From Paracoccaceae bacterium (GTDB lineage Bacteria; Pseudomonadota; Alphaproteobacteria; Rhodobacterales; Rhodobacteraceae): 64,000 bases of DNA. The notes beneath the pieces are model-generated. The model was not told the DNA's origin and did not search any database. It worked only from the letters and a program-made list of their open reading frames with translations. Both the position numbers and the translations under genes were made by a program. The stretch covers positions 1 to 64,000 of the forward strand of contig REBU01000033.1 in NCBI GenBank assembly GCA_007692585.1. The letters are read 5' to 3'. Below, in pieces: positions 36,007-47,056 of the stretch (position 1 is its first letter; each line of letters opens with the position of its first letter).

Positions 36007-36570
36007 TCAGAATCGTAGGGCATGGTGCAGGATCACAGGGACGACCAATTCTTCCTCATCCACCAGATGCCGGTTCAGGAAGGTCTCGAATCCCTCCAAC
36101 TGCCGCAACAGCGCGCCTGCGCTGGCATGAGCGTCTTTGCCCGCCGACAGGGATCGCAGATGCTTGTTCGCCGCCTCAGTCAATGCGTTCAACACGCCAT
36201 CGAGTTCGTGGTGATCCGCATCAAGCAAGGCGAAACCACGCTGCAGCCGCGTCTCTGTCTCAGACAGGATCGGGAAATAATGTTCATCCTCGATCTGGTG
36301 GTGGCCATGCAACTCATTGATCAGGAATCCCCCGATCCGCGCAGTCACTTGGCCATGCGCACGCGCATCGCTCCGCTGGTCAAGAAAACCGCGCGCCACG
36401 TCTTGCCACTGCGCCAAGGCCCTGCGGAACATCAGATGCCGCTCCAACCAGAAACGCGTCAGACCGTCAAAATTCTGATGGCTCGCCCAGATGTCGCGCG
36501 GATATTGCGCGAGCAGAACGCGTAATGCGTCGGGCAGGCGTTCGCGGGCCGACAGGGCGTTTTGTGTCAT
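36007..36570 (-). CDS. Hemerythrin HHE-domain protein
   Basis: NELHGHHQIEDEHYFP, LDADHHELDGVL, NRHLVDEEELVVPVIL. Confidence 0.85.
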   Translation of the reverse strand: MTQNALSARERLPDALRVLLAQYPRDIWASHQNFDGLTRFWLERHLMFRRALAQWQDVARGFLDQRSDARAHGQVTARIGGFLINELHGHHQIEDEHYFPILSETETRLQRGFALLDADHHELDGVLNALTEAANKHLRSLSAGKDAHASAGALLRQLEGFETFLNRHLVDEEELVVPVILHHALRF

Positions 36571-36792
36571 GTGTCACTCCGTTTGGCGGTCATGCTAACG
36601 AAGTGGGGGGCGGGGGTCAATTGGCATCGCTGTGCAGGAATGTACGGGGCTTGATACGAACCTGCAGGGTCGCCCTTGGCTGAAGAAATGCCAAAGCGGT
36701 ATAACATAAGGGGCCGACAGAACCCCTCTGCGCGGGTCTGCGCGGCGCGCCCATGCGAGCGACGGGCGCTCCGTCGTATGTCCCCTTCGCGA

Positions 36793-38133
36793 TTAATGTG
36801 CCGCGTAAATCTGCGCCAACCTGTCGGTCGCGGCCTCTGGCGTCATTTCCTCGCTCTCGCCTGTGCGCCGCGAGGTCAGCTCCACGACGCCTTTCTCCAG
36901 CCCGCGCGGTCCAACCGTGATGCGCCATGGCAATCCGATCAGATCCATGGTTGCGAATTTCGCCCCCGCCCGCTCGCTGCGATCATCATATAGCGGCTCC
37001 ATACCCTTGGCATTCAAGCCTGCATATAGCGCCTCGCAAGCGGCATCTGCCGCCGCATCGCCCTGTTTGAGATTGACGATCCCGCAATGAAATGGCGTCA
37101 CACCTTCGGGCCAGATGATGCCACGCTCGTCATGGCTGGCCTCGATGATCGCGCCCAGCAGGCGCGACACGCCGATGCCGTGGCTGCCCATATGCACAGG
37201 CACGCGCGCCCCGTCCGGCCCAACCACAGTTGCGCCCATGGCGTCGGAATATTTGGTGCCGAAGTAGAAAATCTGCCCGACTTCGATCCCGCGCGCCGAT
37301 TTTTGCCGCGCCTCCGGCACTTGCGCGGCAAACAGCTCGGCATCATGCGTCTCGTCCGTGCGCGCATAGCGCGACGTGAACTCTTCTAGAACCGCCTGAC
37401 ATTCAGACACGGAGTCGTAATCCACTGCGCGGTCCCCGAATTTCAGATCCGTGATCGCGCTGTCATAGAAGACCTCGGATTCGCCAGTTTCGGCCAGCAC
37501 AAGGAATTCATGCGTATAATCGCCCCCGATCGGCCCGCCATCGGCACGCATCGGGATGGCCTGCAGCCCCATCCGCTCATAGCTGCGCAGGTAGCTGACC
37601 AGATGGCGGTTATAGGCGTGCAACGCCGCCTCCTTGTCCAGGTCGAAATTATAGCCGTCCTTCATCAGGAATTCGCGCCCGCGCATGACCCCGAAGCGCG
37701 GACGCACCTCATCGCGGAACTTCCACTGGATATGATAAAGCGTCAGCGGCAGGTCCTTGTAGCTGTTCACATGCGCGCGGAAGATATCCGTGATCAGCTC
37801 TTCATTCGTCGGGCCATAGAGCATGTCGCGCCCGTGGCGGTCGGTGATGCGCAGCATTTCCTGGCCATAATCATCATAGCGCCCGGATTCGCGCCAGAGT
37901 TCTGCCGATTGCAGCGTCGGCATCAACATCGGGATATGGCCCGCCCGGATCTGCTCTTCATGGACGATCTGCTCAATGCGTCGCAGCACCTTGAACCCCA
38001 GCGGCAGCCAGGAGTAGATCCCGGCGCTCGCTTGTTTGATCATCCCGGCGCGCAGCATGAGCCTGTGGCTGACGATCTGTGCTTCCGAAGGGGTTTCTTT
38101 CAGAACGGGCAGGAAATAGCGGGTCAGGCGCAT
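36793..38133 (-). CDS. proS: Prolyl-tRNA synthetase (short, alphaproteobacterial type)
   Basis: [62 protein letters not shown]. Confidence 0.96.
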   Translation of the reverse strand: MRLTRYFLPVLKETPSEAQIVSHRLMLRAGMIKQASAGIYSWLPLGFKVLRRIEQIVHEEQIRAGHIPMLMPTLQSAELWRESGRYDDYGQEMLRITDRHGRDMLYGPTNEELITDIFRAHVNSYKDLPLTLYHIQWKFRDEVRPRFGVMRGREFLMKDGYNFDLDKEAALHAYNRHLVSYLRSYERMGLQAIPMRADGGPIGGDYTHEFLVLAETGESEVFYDSAITDLKFGDRAVDYDSVSECQAVLEEFTSRYARTDETHDAELFAAQVPEARQKSARGIEVGQIFYFGTKYSDAMGATVVGPDGARVPVHMGSHGIGVSRLLGAIIEASHDERGIIWPEGVTPFHCGIVNLKQGDAAADAACEALYAGLNAKGMEPLYDDRSERAGAKFATMDLIGLPWRITVGPRGLEKGVVELTSRRTGESEEMTPEAATDRLAQIYAAH

Positions 38134-38274
38134 GGTTTATGCCTTTATTCAGGAGCGAATTTCCCAGAGGTGTAGGCGAGGTTGGTCGCGGGGGCAAGAT
38201 CGGCTGCGCGCCTGTCACAGATCTTGCAACATGTTCCGCGTGACAAGACCGCATCTTTTTGTTGATGCTTCGAC

Positions 38275-38305
38275 AATAAAAAAGGCGCGCAATCTGCACG
38301 CCTTT
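38275..38305 (-). terminator. Intrinsic terminator of the Bax-inhibitor-family gene
   Basis: Minus strand AAAGGCGTGC-AGATT-GCGCGCCTTT followed by TTTATT (one G-U pair). Confidence 0.75.
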
Positions 38306-38327
38306 CCAAGACTATGGAACTAGGGGT

Positions 38328-39113
38328 TTATTCTTGCTGCCCCATGAACATCAGCAGGAACTGGAACATGTTCAGGAAGCTGATGTAGAGCGACAGAGCA
38401 CCGTCAACGGCAGCTTTGTCGAGCCATTCCTGATCGCCGTTTGCTGCGTGCGCCACGTATTCGGACTTGATGGCTTGCGTGTGAAACGCAGTCAGACCTG
38501 CGAAGATCAAAATACCGATGGCAGAGATTGCAAACATCATCGCCGGGCTTTGCAGGAACAGGTTCACGATCATCGCCACGATCAGACCAATAACGCCCAT
38601 GATCAGGAAAGTGCCCATGCCGGACAGGTCTTTCTTCGTGGTGTAACCGTACAGGCTGAGGCCCGCGAACGCGATGGCTGTCACAAAGAAGGTCTGCACG
38701 ATCGAGAAGCTGGTAAAGACCAGAAAGATCGAGCTCAGCGACAGGCCAATGGCGGTCGCGAAGACGAAAAAGCCCAATTGCACGCCGGCTGCCGACGCGC
38801 GGCGCATCAGCGCGCCCCAGCCGAACAGGATGAATGCCAGAGGTGCGAACATGATGACCCAGCGCAGTGGCGACAGATAAATTGCCGCGCCCATGCTATT
38901 GAGCATCGTCCCGTTGCCGAGTTGCGCCACAGCCAGTGCGGGGTCGTTGGTCGTGGTCAGACCGGCGATCGCCCAAGCGGCTGCCGCTGTAATCACCATG
39001 CCAACAGACATGGTGCCGTATACCTTGTTCATGTGCGCGCGCAGGCCGACGTCGATTTCTGCCGCCCGTGTCGCGGTGGTCGTCCGCGCCCGCATGGTGT
39101 CAAATTGAGCCAT
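38328..39113 (-). CDS. Bax inhibitor-1/YccA-family membrane protein
   Basis: RAHMNKVYGTMSVGMVITAAAAWAIAG, seven TMs; GGAGGATCAC before ATG 39113. Confidence 0.92.
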   Translation of the reverse strand: MAQFDTMRARTTTATRAAEIDVGLRAHMNKVYGTMSVGMVITAAAAWAIAGLTTTNDPALAVAQLGNGTMLNSMGAAIYLSPLRWVIMFAPLAFILFGWGALMRRASAAGVQLGFFVFATAIGLSLSSIFLVFTSFSIVQTFFVTAIAFAGLSLYGYTTKKDLSGMGTFLIMGVIGLIVAMIVNLFLQSPAMMFAISAIGILIFAGLTAFHTQAIKSEYVAHAANGDQEWLDKAAVDGALSLYISFLNMFQFLLMFMGQQE

Positions 39114-39255
39114 GTGATCCTCCATATTGATTGACCCGTAATCGTTCACGGCGTCTTGCGTCTGAATATCGTGCAGACGGCCGCGGGTTTCAAGGATTTC
39201 CGTAGTGAAATAGACAGGATTTGATCGGCGGTGCGTTTGGGTGCCATTCCAATGA

Positions 39256-40221
39256 TCACGCCAAGAGGTCGATCACCACTTTTCCTGTGGATTTGCGACT
39301 GCGCAACAGCTCCAGCCCCTCCGCCGTCTGCGCGAAGGGCAGGATATGGCTTTGATGGGGGACGATCTTGCCTTCGCCATACCAGTTCAGAAGCGTTGCC
39401 AATGAGCCTGTCAGCTTGTCGGGCGCGAAGGTCAGATAGCCGCCCCAATACAATCCGATCACGGTCAGATTCTTGACCAGCAGGATATTGGCCGGGAACT
39501 GCGGCACTTCGCCGCCCGCAAAGCCGATGGCCAGAAACCGTCCTTCGGGCCGTAACGCGCGCAGCGCCGGCGTTGCGAGGGGCTCGCCGATAGCATCATA
39601 GACCACATCAACCCCGCCCAGCGCCTTGAGTTCGCTGCGCAGGTCAAGCCCGTCGCTGTCAAGGCAGATGTCAGCCCCTTTCGCCTTTGCAATCGCAAGC
39701 TTATCGGCCCCGCGGGCAACAGCGATCACGCGCGCGCCCATGGCCTTGCCGATCTCTACAGCTGTCAGCCCGACGCCGCCCGCCGCCCCAAGCACCAGCA
39801 GTGTTTCGCCTGGCGCGAGATGCGCGCGGTGGTCTAGAACCAGATGGGAGGTGCCATAGGCGACCAGAAAGCCCGCCGCCTCGGTGAATGGCATTGCATC
39901 GGGCAGCGGGACGCAGCGCTGTGCCGCGCAGACTGCTTGCTGTGCCAGCCCCCCCTGGCCCGTAAAGGCCGCGACGCGCATGCCCGGACGCAGATCAGTC
40001 ACCTTATCGCCAATCGCGGTGATGGTGCCTGCAAATTCCATGCCCATGGTCATAGGCAAGGCCGGGCGTTCCTGATACTTGCCCCGTTGCATCAGCAAGT
40101 CGGCAAAATTCAACCCGCAGGCGGCCACATCGATCAGCACCTCGTCCGGACCGGGCGTTGGTGCCGCGATCTCCCGGAAGGCGGCGGGGGAATCAATAGC
40201 CTCGAGGACGAATGCGCGCAT
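39256..40221 (-). CDS. NADPH:quinone oxidoreductase-like zinc-binding dehydrogenase
   Basis: MRAFVLEAIDSPAAFREIAAPTPGPDEVLIDVAACGLNFADLLMQRGKY; LVLGAAGGVGLTAVEIGKAMGA. Confidence 0.9.
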   Translation of the reverse strand: MRAFVLEAIDSPAAFREIAAPTPGPDEVLIDVAACGLNFADLLMQRGKYQERPALPMTMGMEFAGTITAIGDKVTDLRPGMRVAAFTGQGGLAQQAVCAAQRCVPLPDAMPFTEAAGFLVAYGTSHLVLDHRAHLAPGETLLVLGAAGGVGLTAVEIGKAMGARVIAVARGADKLAIAKAKGADICLDSDGLDLRSELKALGGVDVVYDAIGEPLATPALRALRPEGRFLAIGFAGGEVPQFPANILLVKNLTVIGLYWGGYLTFAPDKLTGSLATLLNWYGEGKIVPHQSHILPFAQTAEGLELLRSRKSTGKVVIDLLA

Positions 40222-40517
40222 GTGTTTTCCTAAGCGGTTTTGACGGAAGATGCTTGGATATCATGGTTAATGCAAGACTTCACGCTACAGTAAAATTGCG
40301 CTGTGCGACGCTCACCCAAGGGTTGTTTGCGAAATGCGCTGCGAATTGCGAATATTTACCTTGATGCGGCTTCATGTGGTCAAATTCAATACGCACCGTC
40401 GCTGTCGTGCTATGTTTTTAGGTGATCAATAACGCAGTGTGCAAGTCGAAGGTGAAAGATGAAGTCGCGGCACCCGCGCGTTTTGATCGTAACGGGGTGA
40501 AGTCACAGGGTGAATGT

Positions 40518-40880
40518 GTGGGGCATAAAGTAGATGATCACGTGGGCCAGAAAATCCGGCACCGCAGATGGCTGATGGGTTTGACGCAGCAACAGCTTGC
40601 GGATGCTGTCGGCATAAAATTTCAACAAATTCAGAAGTATGAGACCGGGATGAACCGTGTTTCTGCATCGCGTTTATGGGATATCGCGCAGACATTGGAA
40701 GTGCCGCCAGGGTATTTTTTCGAAGGTTTCGAAGAAGATGAAGGCACGTCCACCGCATCGGGCGACGACCTTCTGTCCAGCAAGGAGACGCTGGAGCTTC
40801 TCAAGACCTATTACGCGATCCCTGAAGCACAGCGGAAACGGCTGTTCGAGCTGGCGCGCGCGCTGGTTCAGGCGGCATAA
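40518..40880 (+). CDS. XRE-family HTH transcriptional regulator; GTG 40518 preferred over ORF start 40422
   Basis: VDDHVGQKIRHRRWLMGLTQQQLADAVGIKFQQIQKYETGMNRVSASRLWDIAQTLEV. Confidence 0.85.
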   Translation: MGHKVDDHVGQKIRHRRWLMGLTQQQLADAVGIKFQQIQKYETGMNRVSASRLWDIAQTLEVPPGYFFEGFEEDEGTSTASGDDLLSSKETLELLKTYYAIPEAQRKRLFELARALVQAA

Positions 40881-40979
40881 TCCGAGCGCTATGGGCAGGT
40901 CTTTGCTGCGCGCTTGAATCCTGCCAGACAGCGTGCGAAATGCAAAAGCTGATCTGGCAGGAGCGGGGGCGGGTAAGCT

Positions 40980-41801
40980 TTGACACGCGATGATCTTGGT
41001 GAACAGCAGCGTGAAAACCTGCTTGATCTGATCTCGGATCTCGCCGATTTGGCGAGGTCGGAGACATTGAAATGGTTTCGTCAGCCACAGCTGTGCGCTG
41101 ACAACAAGCTTGCCGCCGGGTTCGATCCTGTCACGCAAGCTGACCGCGCCGCTGAATTGGTGCTGCGCGCTCACATTGCGCGTCTGCGTCCGGAAGATGG
41201 CATTCTGGGCGAGGAATTCGACCGTGTTGCGGGCCACTCTGGGCTGACTTGGGTGATCGATCCGATTGATGGCACGCGCAGCTTTTTGTCGGGAAGCCCG
41301 TGCTGGGGTGTGCTGATCGCTTTGGCGGATGCGCAGGGTCCGTTTCTGGGCGTGATCGACCAGCCTTATATCGGCGAGCGGTTTGTTGGCGGTCTTGGGG
41401 TGGCCCGGCTTGTCGGACCGCAGGGCGAGGTTGCGCTCAGGACACGCGCGACCCAAACGCTGTCACAGGCCACGCTGTTTTCAACCTTTCCCGAAATCGG
41501 GACCGTCACAGAGCGGGCGGCTTTTGACCGTGTGGCCCGCCAGGCGCGACTGACGCGCTATGGTCTGGATTGCTATGCCTATGCGCTTCTCGCAGCGGGC
41601 CATATTGATCTGGTCATTGAGGCCGGGCTGAACGCCTATGACATCGCGGCACCGATTGCCGTGATTGAGGCTGCGGGCGGGATTGTGACCGATTGGCAGG
41701 GCGGCCGACCCGGAGCAAGCGGTCAAGTGCTGGCCGCTGCTAATCCGGGTCTGCACGCGCAAGCGCTGGCGCTTCTGAAGGATGCCGCCGGTCAGGACTG
41801 A
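40980..41801 (+). CDS. hisN: Inositol monophosphatase-family phosphatase, HisN-type histidinol-phosphatase likely
   Basis: DPVTQADRAAE, ILGEEFD, WVIDPIDGTRSFLSGSPCWGVLIAL, YDIAAPIAVIEAAGG. Confidence 0.82.
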   Translation: MTRDDLGEQQRENLLDLISDLADLARSETLKWFRQPQLCADNKLAAGFDPVTQADRAAELVLRAHIARLRPEDGILGEEFDRVAGHSGLTWVIDPIDGTRSFLSGSPCWGVLIALADAQGPFLGVIDQPYIGERFVGGLGVARLVGPQGEVALRTRATQTLSQATLFSTFPEIGTVTERAAFDRVARQARLTRYGLDCYAYALLAAGHIDLVIEAGLNAYDIAAPIAVIEAAGGIVTDWQGGRPGASGQVLAAANPGLHAQALALLKDAAGQD

Positions 41802-41824
41802 CGCGCCGCTGCGCAACCGTAATA

Positions 41825-42571
41825 TCAGCGGGCGGCGGGGAGCGCGCGGATTGTTTCGGCGATCAGGGTCAGACAGTCGAGGCTTGAGAAGCGATGATCG
41901 GCCCCTTTCACCAGCGTCAGGCGGATATCCGGGCCGTCGGCATATTCCAATAGGCGTAGCGCCACAGAGGTTTCTACGGCCTCGTCGGCCGTGCCCTGCA
42001 GCAGACGCACGGGAAAGGGCAGGGACAACGGGCTGCGCAGCACGAGTTGGTCGCGCCCGTCCTCAAACAGGCGCCGCGTCAGCGTGTAGGGCCGGTCGTC
42101 ATAGGCATTAGGCAATTGCGTGCGCCCCTCGGCGAGGATCTCGCCGCGTTGCGCGTCCGAAAGCTGTGGCCACATGCTGTCTTCGGTAAAATCCGGGGCC
42201 GCCGCGATCCCGACAAGCCCGGCGATACGCTGCGGGATGCGCCGCGCAAGAAGCAGCGCGATCCATCCCCCCATGGAGGAGCCGACCAGGATTTGCGGCC
42301 CGTCAGTCAGGCGCGTGACTGCCTCGAATGCGTCTTCAGCCCAGTCGCCGATGCATCCGTCCTCGAACTGTCCCGAACTTTCGCCATGTCCCGAATAGTC
42401 GAACCGCAGGAAGGCGCGGCCCTCAGTGCGGGCCCAATCTTCCAGCCATACGGCCTTGGTCCCGGACATGTCCGACATGAACCCGCCCAGAAACACGATG
42501 CCCGGACCTGCGCCCTCGGTCTTGTGATAGGCAAGCCTGCGCCCGGTTACTGTCTCAAATGTCTGAACCAT
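41825..42571 (-). CDS. Alpha/beta hydrolase
   Basis: RFDYSGHGESSG, LVGSSMGGWIALLLA, KGADHRFSS. Confidence 0.87.
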   Translation of the reverse strand: MVQTFETVTGRRLAYHKTEGAGPGIVFLGGFMSDMSGTKAVWLEDWARTEGRAFLRFDYSGHGESSGQFEDGCIGDWAEDAFEAVTRLTDGPQILVGSSMGGWIALLLARRIPQRIAGLVGIAAAPDFTEDSMWPQLSDAQRGEILAEGRTQLPNAYDDRPYTLTRRLFEDGRDQLVLRSPLSLPFPVRLLQGTADEAVETSVALRLLEYADGPDIRLTLVKGADHRFSSLDCLTLIAETIRALPAAR

Positions 42572-43874
42572 CGCCCAATTCCTTCAATCCATAGGCCACA
42601 AATGCGCCGGCAGCTGACATCCCGGCAAAAAGCCCCAGCGCCGTCGCCGCCCCCGCAAGTGCCGCGAGCGCGCCAAAGACGCCGCTGGCAAGCAGAATGA
42701 CGCCAATCACTGTGTTTGCAATCGCGGTATAGACGGCGCGCAGGTCGGGGCCAACCATGTCTACAAGATATGTCGACCGCCCCAGACGCACCCCTTGATG
42801 CGCGATCATCAACGCAAAAAGCGCAAGTGGCATTGCGAGGGGCGAGCCCGCCCAGCCAAGGGCCGCGAAAACCAGCGTCATCACCAGCGCGGCCGCACCG
42901 CTCAGCCCCGTCAGGATCAAGACCCGGCGCGAGGAGCGATCCGCAAGCCGTCCCCAGATATAGCTCGACACGAGTGCTGCAAGCGCCGAGGCCAGCACCA
43001 GCGCGCCCAGACCCTCGAGCGCGGCCCCGGGACCGCCAGAGGCAAGCATGACCAGATAGGGTGGCGCGAGCGCTGTCGCCGTCAGGAGCCCGCGCGCCAC
43101 CACGAAGCGCGCCAGTTGTGGGTCGTCGCGCAGGTAGTGCAGATTGGCGATGGCTTCGGTGAACCCATTCGCGCCGCCCTCGGTCGCGCCTTCGTCTTCC
43201 GTGAGGGCCGCGAAAATGCCCCCTGCCAGCACCCAGGCCAGCGCCGCGAGGGCCAAAGCGCCTGTCACAATCAGGGCGCGGGCCTCGGAGAAGAAAATCA
43301 GCGTCAGCGCGAAGGCGATGACGACCAGCGCCGACCAACTGCCCGCGAGCCCGGTCACTGTGCCGCGCTGGCCCTTGTCGATGGTCTTGCCCAGCACATC
43401 CTTGTAGGCCACTGACGCCACCGAGCGTGACACCGCCAAAACCGCCAGCCCTGCAAGGATCACACCGCCTGCAAGCGCCCCCTCAAGCGCCAGCGCTGCC
43501 GCAAGAATGATCGCAGCCCCCAAACCCTGCCCGAAGGCCGCAAAACTCCAGGCCCATTTGCGCTGTGCAAGCGCGCGGATGCGGGCGGCAGTGAAAAGTT
43601 GCGGCAGAAGTGCGCCCGCCTCGCGGATCGGGACCAGCAGGCCGACCAAGGCTGCAGGCGCGCCGAGATGGGTCATCAGCCAGGACAGAATCAGCTTGGG
43701 GTCGACAAGCCCATCGGCGGATTTGCTCAGGCCAAGAGCGCCCGCATGGCGCAGGAAGTTCTGTGGCTGCGCGTTGCAAGCGGCATCGGAAATGTCGCGG
43801 CAGGCGCGGCCATCATCTCCTGTCGAGAGTGCCTCGTAGGCCAGTATGACGGCGGTTCTGTGAGGTCTGGGCAA
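42555..43874 (-). CDS. MFS transporter; TTG start 43874 with GGAG upstream
   Basis: Multi-TM protein, AGALLPQLFTAARIRALAQRKWAW, SSRRVLILTGLSGAAALVMTLVFA. Confidence 0.78.
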   Translation of the reverse strand: MPRPHRTAVILAYEALSTGDDGRACRDISDAACNAQPQNFLRHAGALGLSKSADGLVDPKLILSWLMTHLGAPAALVGLLVPIREAGALLPQLFTAARIRALAQRKWAWSFAAFGQGLGAAIILAAALALEGALAGGVILAGLAVLAVSRSVASVAYKDVLGKTIDKGQRGTVTGLAGSWSALVVIAFALTLIFFSEARALIVTGALALAALAWVLAGGIFAALTEDEGATEGGANGFTEAIANLHYLRDDPQLARFVVARGLLTATALAPPYLVMLASGGPGAALEGLGALVLASALAALVSSYIWGRLADRSSRRVLILTGLSGAAALVMTLVFAALGWAGSPLAMPLALFALMIAHQGVRLGRSTYLVDMVGPDLRAVYTAIANTVIGVILLASGVFGALAALAGAATALGLFAGMSAAGAFVAYGLKELGDGSDI

Positions 43875-44011
43875 CTTTGGCTCCTTCGTAAAGCGCGCGC
43901 GATTTGAATAACGCAACTGGCTTGACTTTGGCTCCCCGCGTCGCGGATATAAGCCCCGATATAACCCGCAACCGGGCGTTCCGTGGGCGCCAAAACGACG
44001 AGGACCGGCCA

Positions 44012-45961
44012 ATGGCCCAGATTTCCCTGACATTTCCTGATGGCTCCCAGCGCAGCTATGATGCGGGCGTGACGCCTGGGCAAGTCGCCGAGAGCATCGC
44101 GCCCTCGCTGGCCAAACGCGCGATTTCCGCAAGCGTCAATGGCGCGCATTGGGATCTGCAATGGCCGATCACGGCGGATGGCGCGATTGCCATCCACACG
44201 ATGAAGGATGACGCGCCCGCACTGGAGCTGATCCGCCACGATCTCGCGCATATCATGGCGCGTGCAGTGCAGGAGATCTGGCCCGATGTGAAGGTCACCA
44301 TTGGCCCGGTGCGTGACAAGGGCTGGTTTTACGACTTCGACCGCGCCGAGCCTTTCGTGCCCGAGGATCTCGCGCAGATCGAAGAACGGATGCGCCAGAT
44401 CATCAATGCGCGCGAGCCGGTGCGCACAGAAGTCTGGGAGCGCGAGCGCGCGATCCAGCATTACAAGGACGCGGGCGAACCTTTCAAGCTGGAGCTGATC
44501 GACCGCATCCCCGAAGGCGAGCCCCTTCGGATGTATTGGCATGGCGACTGGCAGGATCTTTGTCGCGGTCCGCATCTGCAGAGCACGGGGCAGGTTCCGG
44601 CGGATGCGTTCAAGCTGATGTCGATTGCGGGAGCCTATTGGCTGGGCGATAACACGCGGCCGATGTTGCAGCGCATCTATGGTGTCGCCTTCCGCAATCG
44701 CGAGGATCTGAAAGCGCATCTGACGATGCTGGAGGAAGCCGCCAAGCGCGACCACCGCAAACTCGGGCGCGAAATGGACCTGTTCCACATGCAGGAGGAA
44801 GCACCGGGGCAGGTGTTCTGGCATCCCAATGGCTGGTCGATCTATACCAGCTTGCAGGATTACATGCGCCGCCAGCAGCGCCGCGGCGGCTATGTCGAGG
44901 TCAACACGCCGCAGGTGGTGGATCGCAAGCTTTGGGAAGCCTCGGGGCATTGGGAGAAATATCAGGAAAATATGTTCATCGTCGAAGTGGACGAGGAACA
45001 TGCCCGCGAAAAGGCGATCAATGCCCTCAAGCCGATGAACTGCCCGTGTCATGTGCAGATTTTCAACGTGGGGCTGAAAAGCTACCGCGACTTGCCGCTG
45101 CGCATGGCCGAGTTCGGTTCGTGCAACCGCTATGAGCCGTCAGGCGCGCTGCACGGGATCATGCGCGTGCGCGGCTTCACGCAGGACGATGCGCATATCT
45201 TTTGCACGGAAGATCAGATCGAAATCGAGACGAAGCGTTTCATCGAGTTTCTGTCCGGCATCTATCGCGATCTCGGATTTGAAAAGTTCCGCGTGAAATT
45301 CTCCGACCGGCCTGAGACGCGGGCGGGCGCGGATGAGGTCTGGGACAAATCCGAGAACGCCTTGCGCGCGGCCACCGAAGCGGCGGGCTACGCTTTTGAG
45401 GAAAATCCGGGCGAAGGGGCGTTTTACGGGCCAAAGCTTGAGTTCGTGCTGACCGACGCTATCGGGCGCGACTGGCAATGCGGAACGCTGCAGGTGGATT
45501 TCGTGCTGCCTGAGCGGTTGGACGCGACCTATATCGGTGCGGATGGGGCCAAGCACCGCCCCGTGATGTTGCACCGGGCCGTGCTGGGCAGTTTCGAGCG
45601 CTTTATCGGCATCCTGATCGAGGAACACGCGGGCAAGCTGCCCTTCTGGCTGGCCCCGCGTCAGGTCGTTGTGGCCTCGATCATCTCGGACGCGGATGAC
45701 TATTGCCGCGAAGTGGTCGCGGCCTTGCAGGGCGCGGGAATTCGCGCAGAGCTGGATTTGCGCAACGAAAAGATCAACTATAAGGTTCGTGATCACAGTT
45801 TGCGCAAAGTGCCAGTGATCCTGGCCATCGGTGCGCGCGAAGTTGCAGAGCGTACAGTGTCGGTCCGGCGATTGGGCGAGAACCGCACATCGACCGAGCC
45901 GCTCGACGATCTGCTGGCACTGCTCGCCCGCGACGCGACTCCGCCGGACCTGCGCAGATAG
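44012..45961 (+). CDS. thrS: Threonyl-tRNA synthetase
   Basis: [83 protein letters not shown]. Confidence 0.97.
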   Translation: MAQISLTFPDGSQRSYDAGVTPGQVAESIAPSLAKRAISASVNGAHWDLQWPITADGAIAIHTMKDDAPALELIRHDLAHIMARAVQEIWPDVKVTIGPVRDKGWFYDFDRAEPFVPEDLAQIEERMRQIINAREPVRTEVWERERAIQHYKDAGEPFKLELIDRIPEGEPLRMYWHGDWQDLCRGPHLQSTGQVPADAFKLMSIAGAYWLGDNTRPMLQRIYGVAFRNREDLKAHLTMLEEAAKRDHRKLGREMDLFHMQEEAPGQVFWHPNGWSIYTSLQDYMRRQQRRGGYVEVNTPQVVDRKLWEASGHWEKYQENMFIVEVDEEHAREKAINALKPMNCPCHVQIFNVGLKSYRDLPLRMAEFGSCNRYEPSGALHGIMRVRGFTQDDAHIFCTEDQIEIETKRFIEFLSGIYRDLGFEKFRVKFSDRPETRAGADEVWDKSENALRAATEAAGYAFEENPGEGAFYGPKLEFVLTDAIGRDWQCGTLQVDFVLPERLDATYIGADGAKHRPVMLHRAVLGSFERFIGILIEEHAGKLPFWLAPRQVVVASIISDADDYCREVVAALQGAGIRAELDLRNEKINYKVRDHSLRKVPVILAIGAREVAERTVSVRRLGENRTSTEPLDDLLALLARDATPPDLRR

Positions 45962-46006
45962 AGCGCGCGAGGTGGACAACTGCGCTTGATCGCAAGGCTG
46001 GAAAAC

Positions 46007-46037
46007 AAAAAGCCGCAGGGTTCGCCTGCGGCTTTTT
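46007..46037. terminator. Bidirectional intrinsic terminator between thrS and the convergent DsbA-like gene
   Basis: AAAAAGCCGCAGG-GTTCG-CCTGCGGCTTTTT. Confidence 0.92.
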
Positions 46038-46061
46038 GCTGTCTGTCGAGAGACAGTCAGA

Positions 46062-46919
46062 TCAGTCGCGCTGCGCCATGATCATGTCGCGCAGCACATC
46101 GGCATCGACATATCCACGGATCATTTCATCTTCGAGCACGAAGGTCGGCGTGCCGCTGATCTGAAGTCGTTGCGCCAAAGCGTAATTGGCCGCGATCACG
46201 TCAGACACATGCGGGCTGCTCATTTCTTCAAAGACAGTGTCGACCTCCAGCTCGACAGCGCTCGCCAGCTCCGCGAGGAAGTCAGGCGAGATTTCACCAT
46301 CATGGCGCATCAGCCGGTCATGGACGGTGGCATAGACGTCATCGCCGCCCAGCGTCAGGGCCGCGATCGCAAAGCGCGATGACATCTCCGATTCAGGTCC
46401 GAGGATCGGGAATTCCTTTACAATCAGCCGCAGATTGTCATCGGTTTCCAGTAGGGCTTCCAGTTCGTCATGCGCGCGTTTGCAAAAACCGCAGCGGTAA
46501 TCGATGAAGGCGACCAGCGACACATCCCCTTCGGGATTGCCGCCGACCCAGGAATTGGCGTCGTTAAACAATCCATCTTCATTGGCTGCCAACACGGCGC
46601 GGTCCATATCGGCCTGCATTTCAGCATTGCGCGATTCATACGCGGCCACGGCCTCGAAAATGACTTCGGGGTTCTGCAGCAGATAGCTGCGCACCTGATC
46701 GCCGAATTCCGCATCGACTGTCCCTGTGCCGCCAACCGGTGTTGCGCCAAGCTGCGCCAATGCAGCACTCTGTGCAGGTACCGCCTGCGTTGCGCTGGCC
46801 GTGGGCTGCGTGGGCTGCGGGCTGCCGTTGCCCCCGGACGAGGTCAGCACCAGAAGCCCAAGAGCAGACGCCGCAAGGCAGGTGCCCACAAGGGCGGAAT
46901 CGGACAACGGAAGGGACAT
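46062..46919 (-). CDS. DsbA-family thiol:disulfide oxidoreductase (Com1-like)
   Basis: SLVAFIDYRCGFCKRAHDELEALL; SGTPTFVLEDEMIRGYV. Confidence 0.9.
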   Translation of the reverse strand: MSLPLSDSALVGTCLAASALGLLVLTSSGGNGSPQPTQPTASATQAVPAQSAALAQLGATPVGGTGTVDAEFGDQVRSYLLQNPEVIFEAVAAYESRNAEMQADMDRAVLAANEDGLFNDANSWVGGNPEGDVSLVAFIDYRCGFCKRAHDELEALLETDDNLRLIVKEFPILGPESEMSSRFAIAALTLGGDDVYATVHDRLMRHDGEISPDFLAELASAVELEVDTVFEEMSSPHVSDVIAANYALAQRLQISGTPTFVLEDEMIRGYVDADVLRDMIMAQRD

Positions 46920-47056
46920 AGGGCAGCTCCTGTGTTCTGATATAGTCGCTGCGCGGGCGCGACCCCGGGCGGCACAAATTTCTTGTCCTGCCTTAAATCG
47001 CGCGCGGCTCCGGGAATCAAGTCTCTCGATGCGGTCGTGACGTCGCTTTCGACATT

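Noticed and set aside
40422-40517. N-terminal extension of the XRE regulator
   Set aside because: The first 32 residues show no recognisable domain; GTG 40518 immediately precedes the family-like VDDHVGQKIRHRRW start and is more plausible.
43727-45052. 441-aa minus-strand ORF antisense to thrS
   Set aside because: Overlaps the complete ThrRS coding sequence; no coherent domain.
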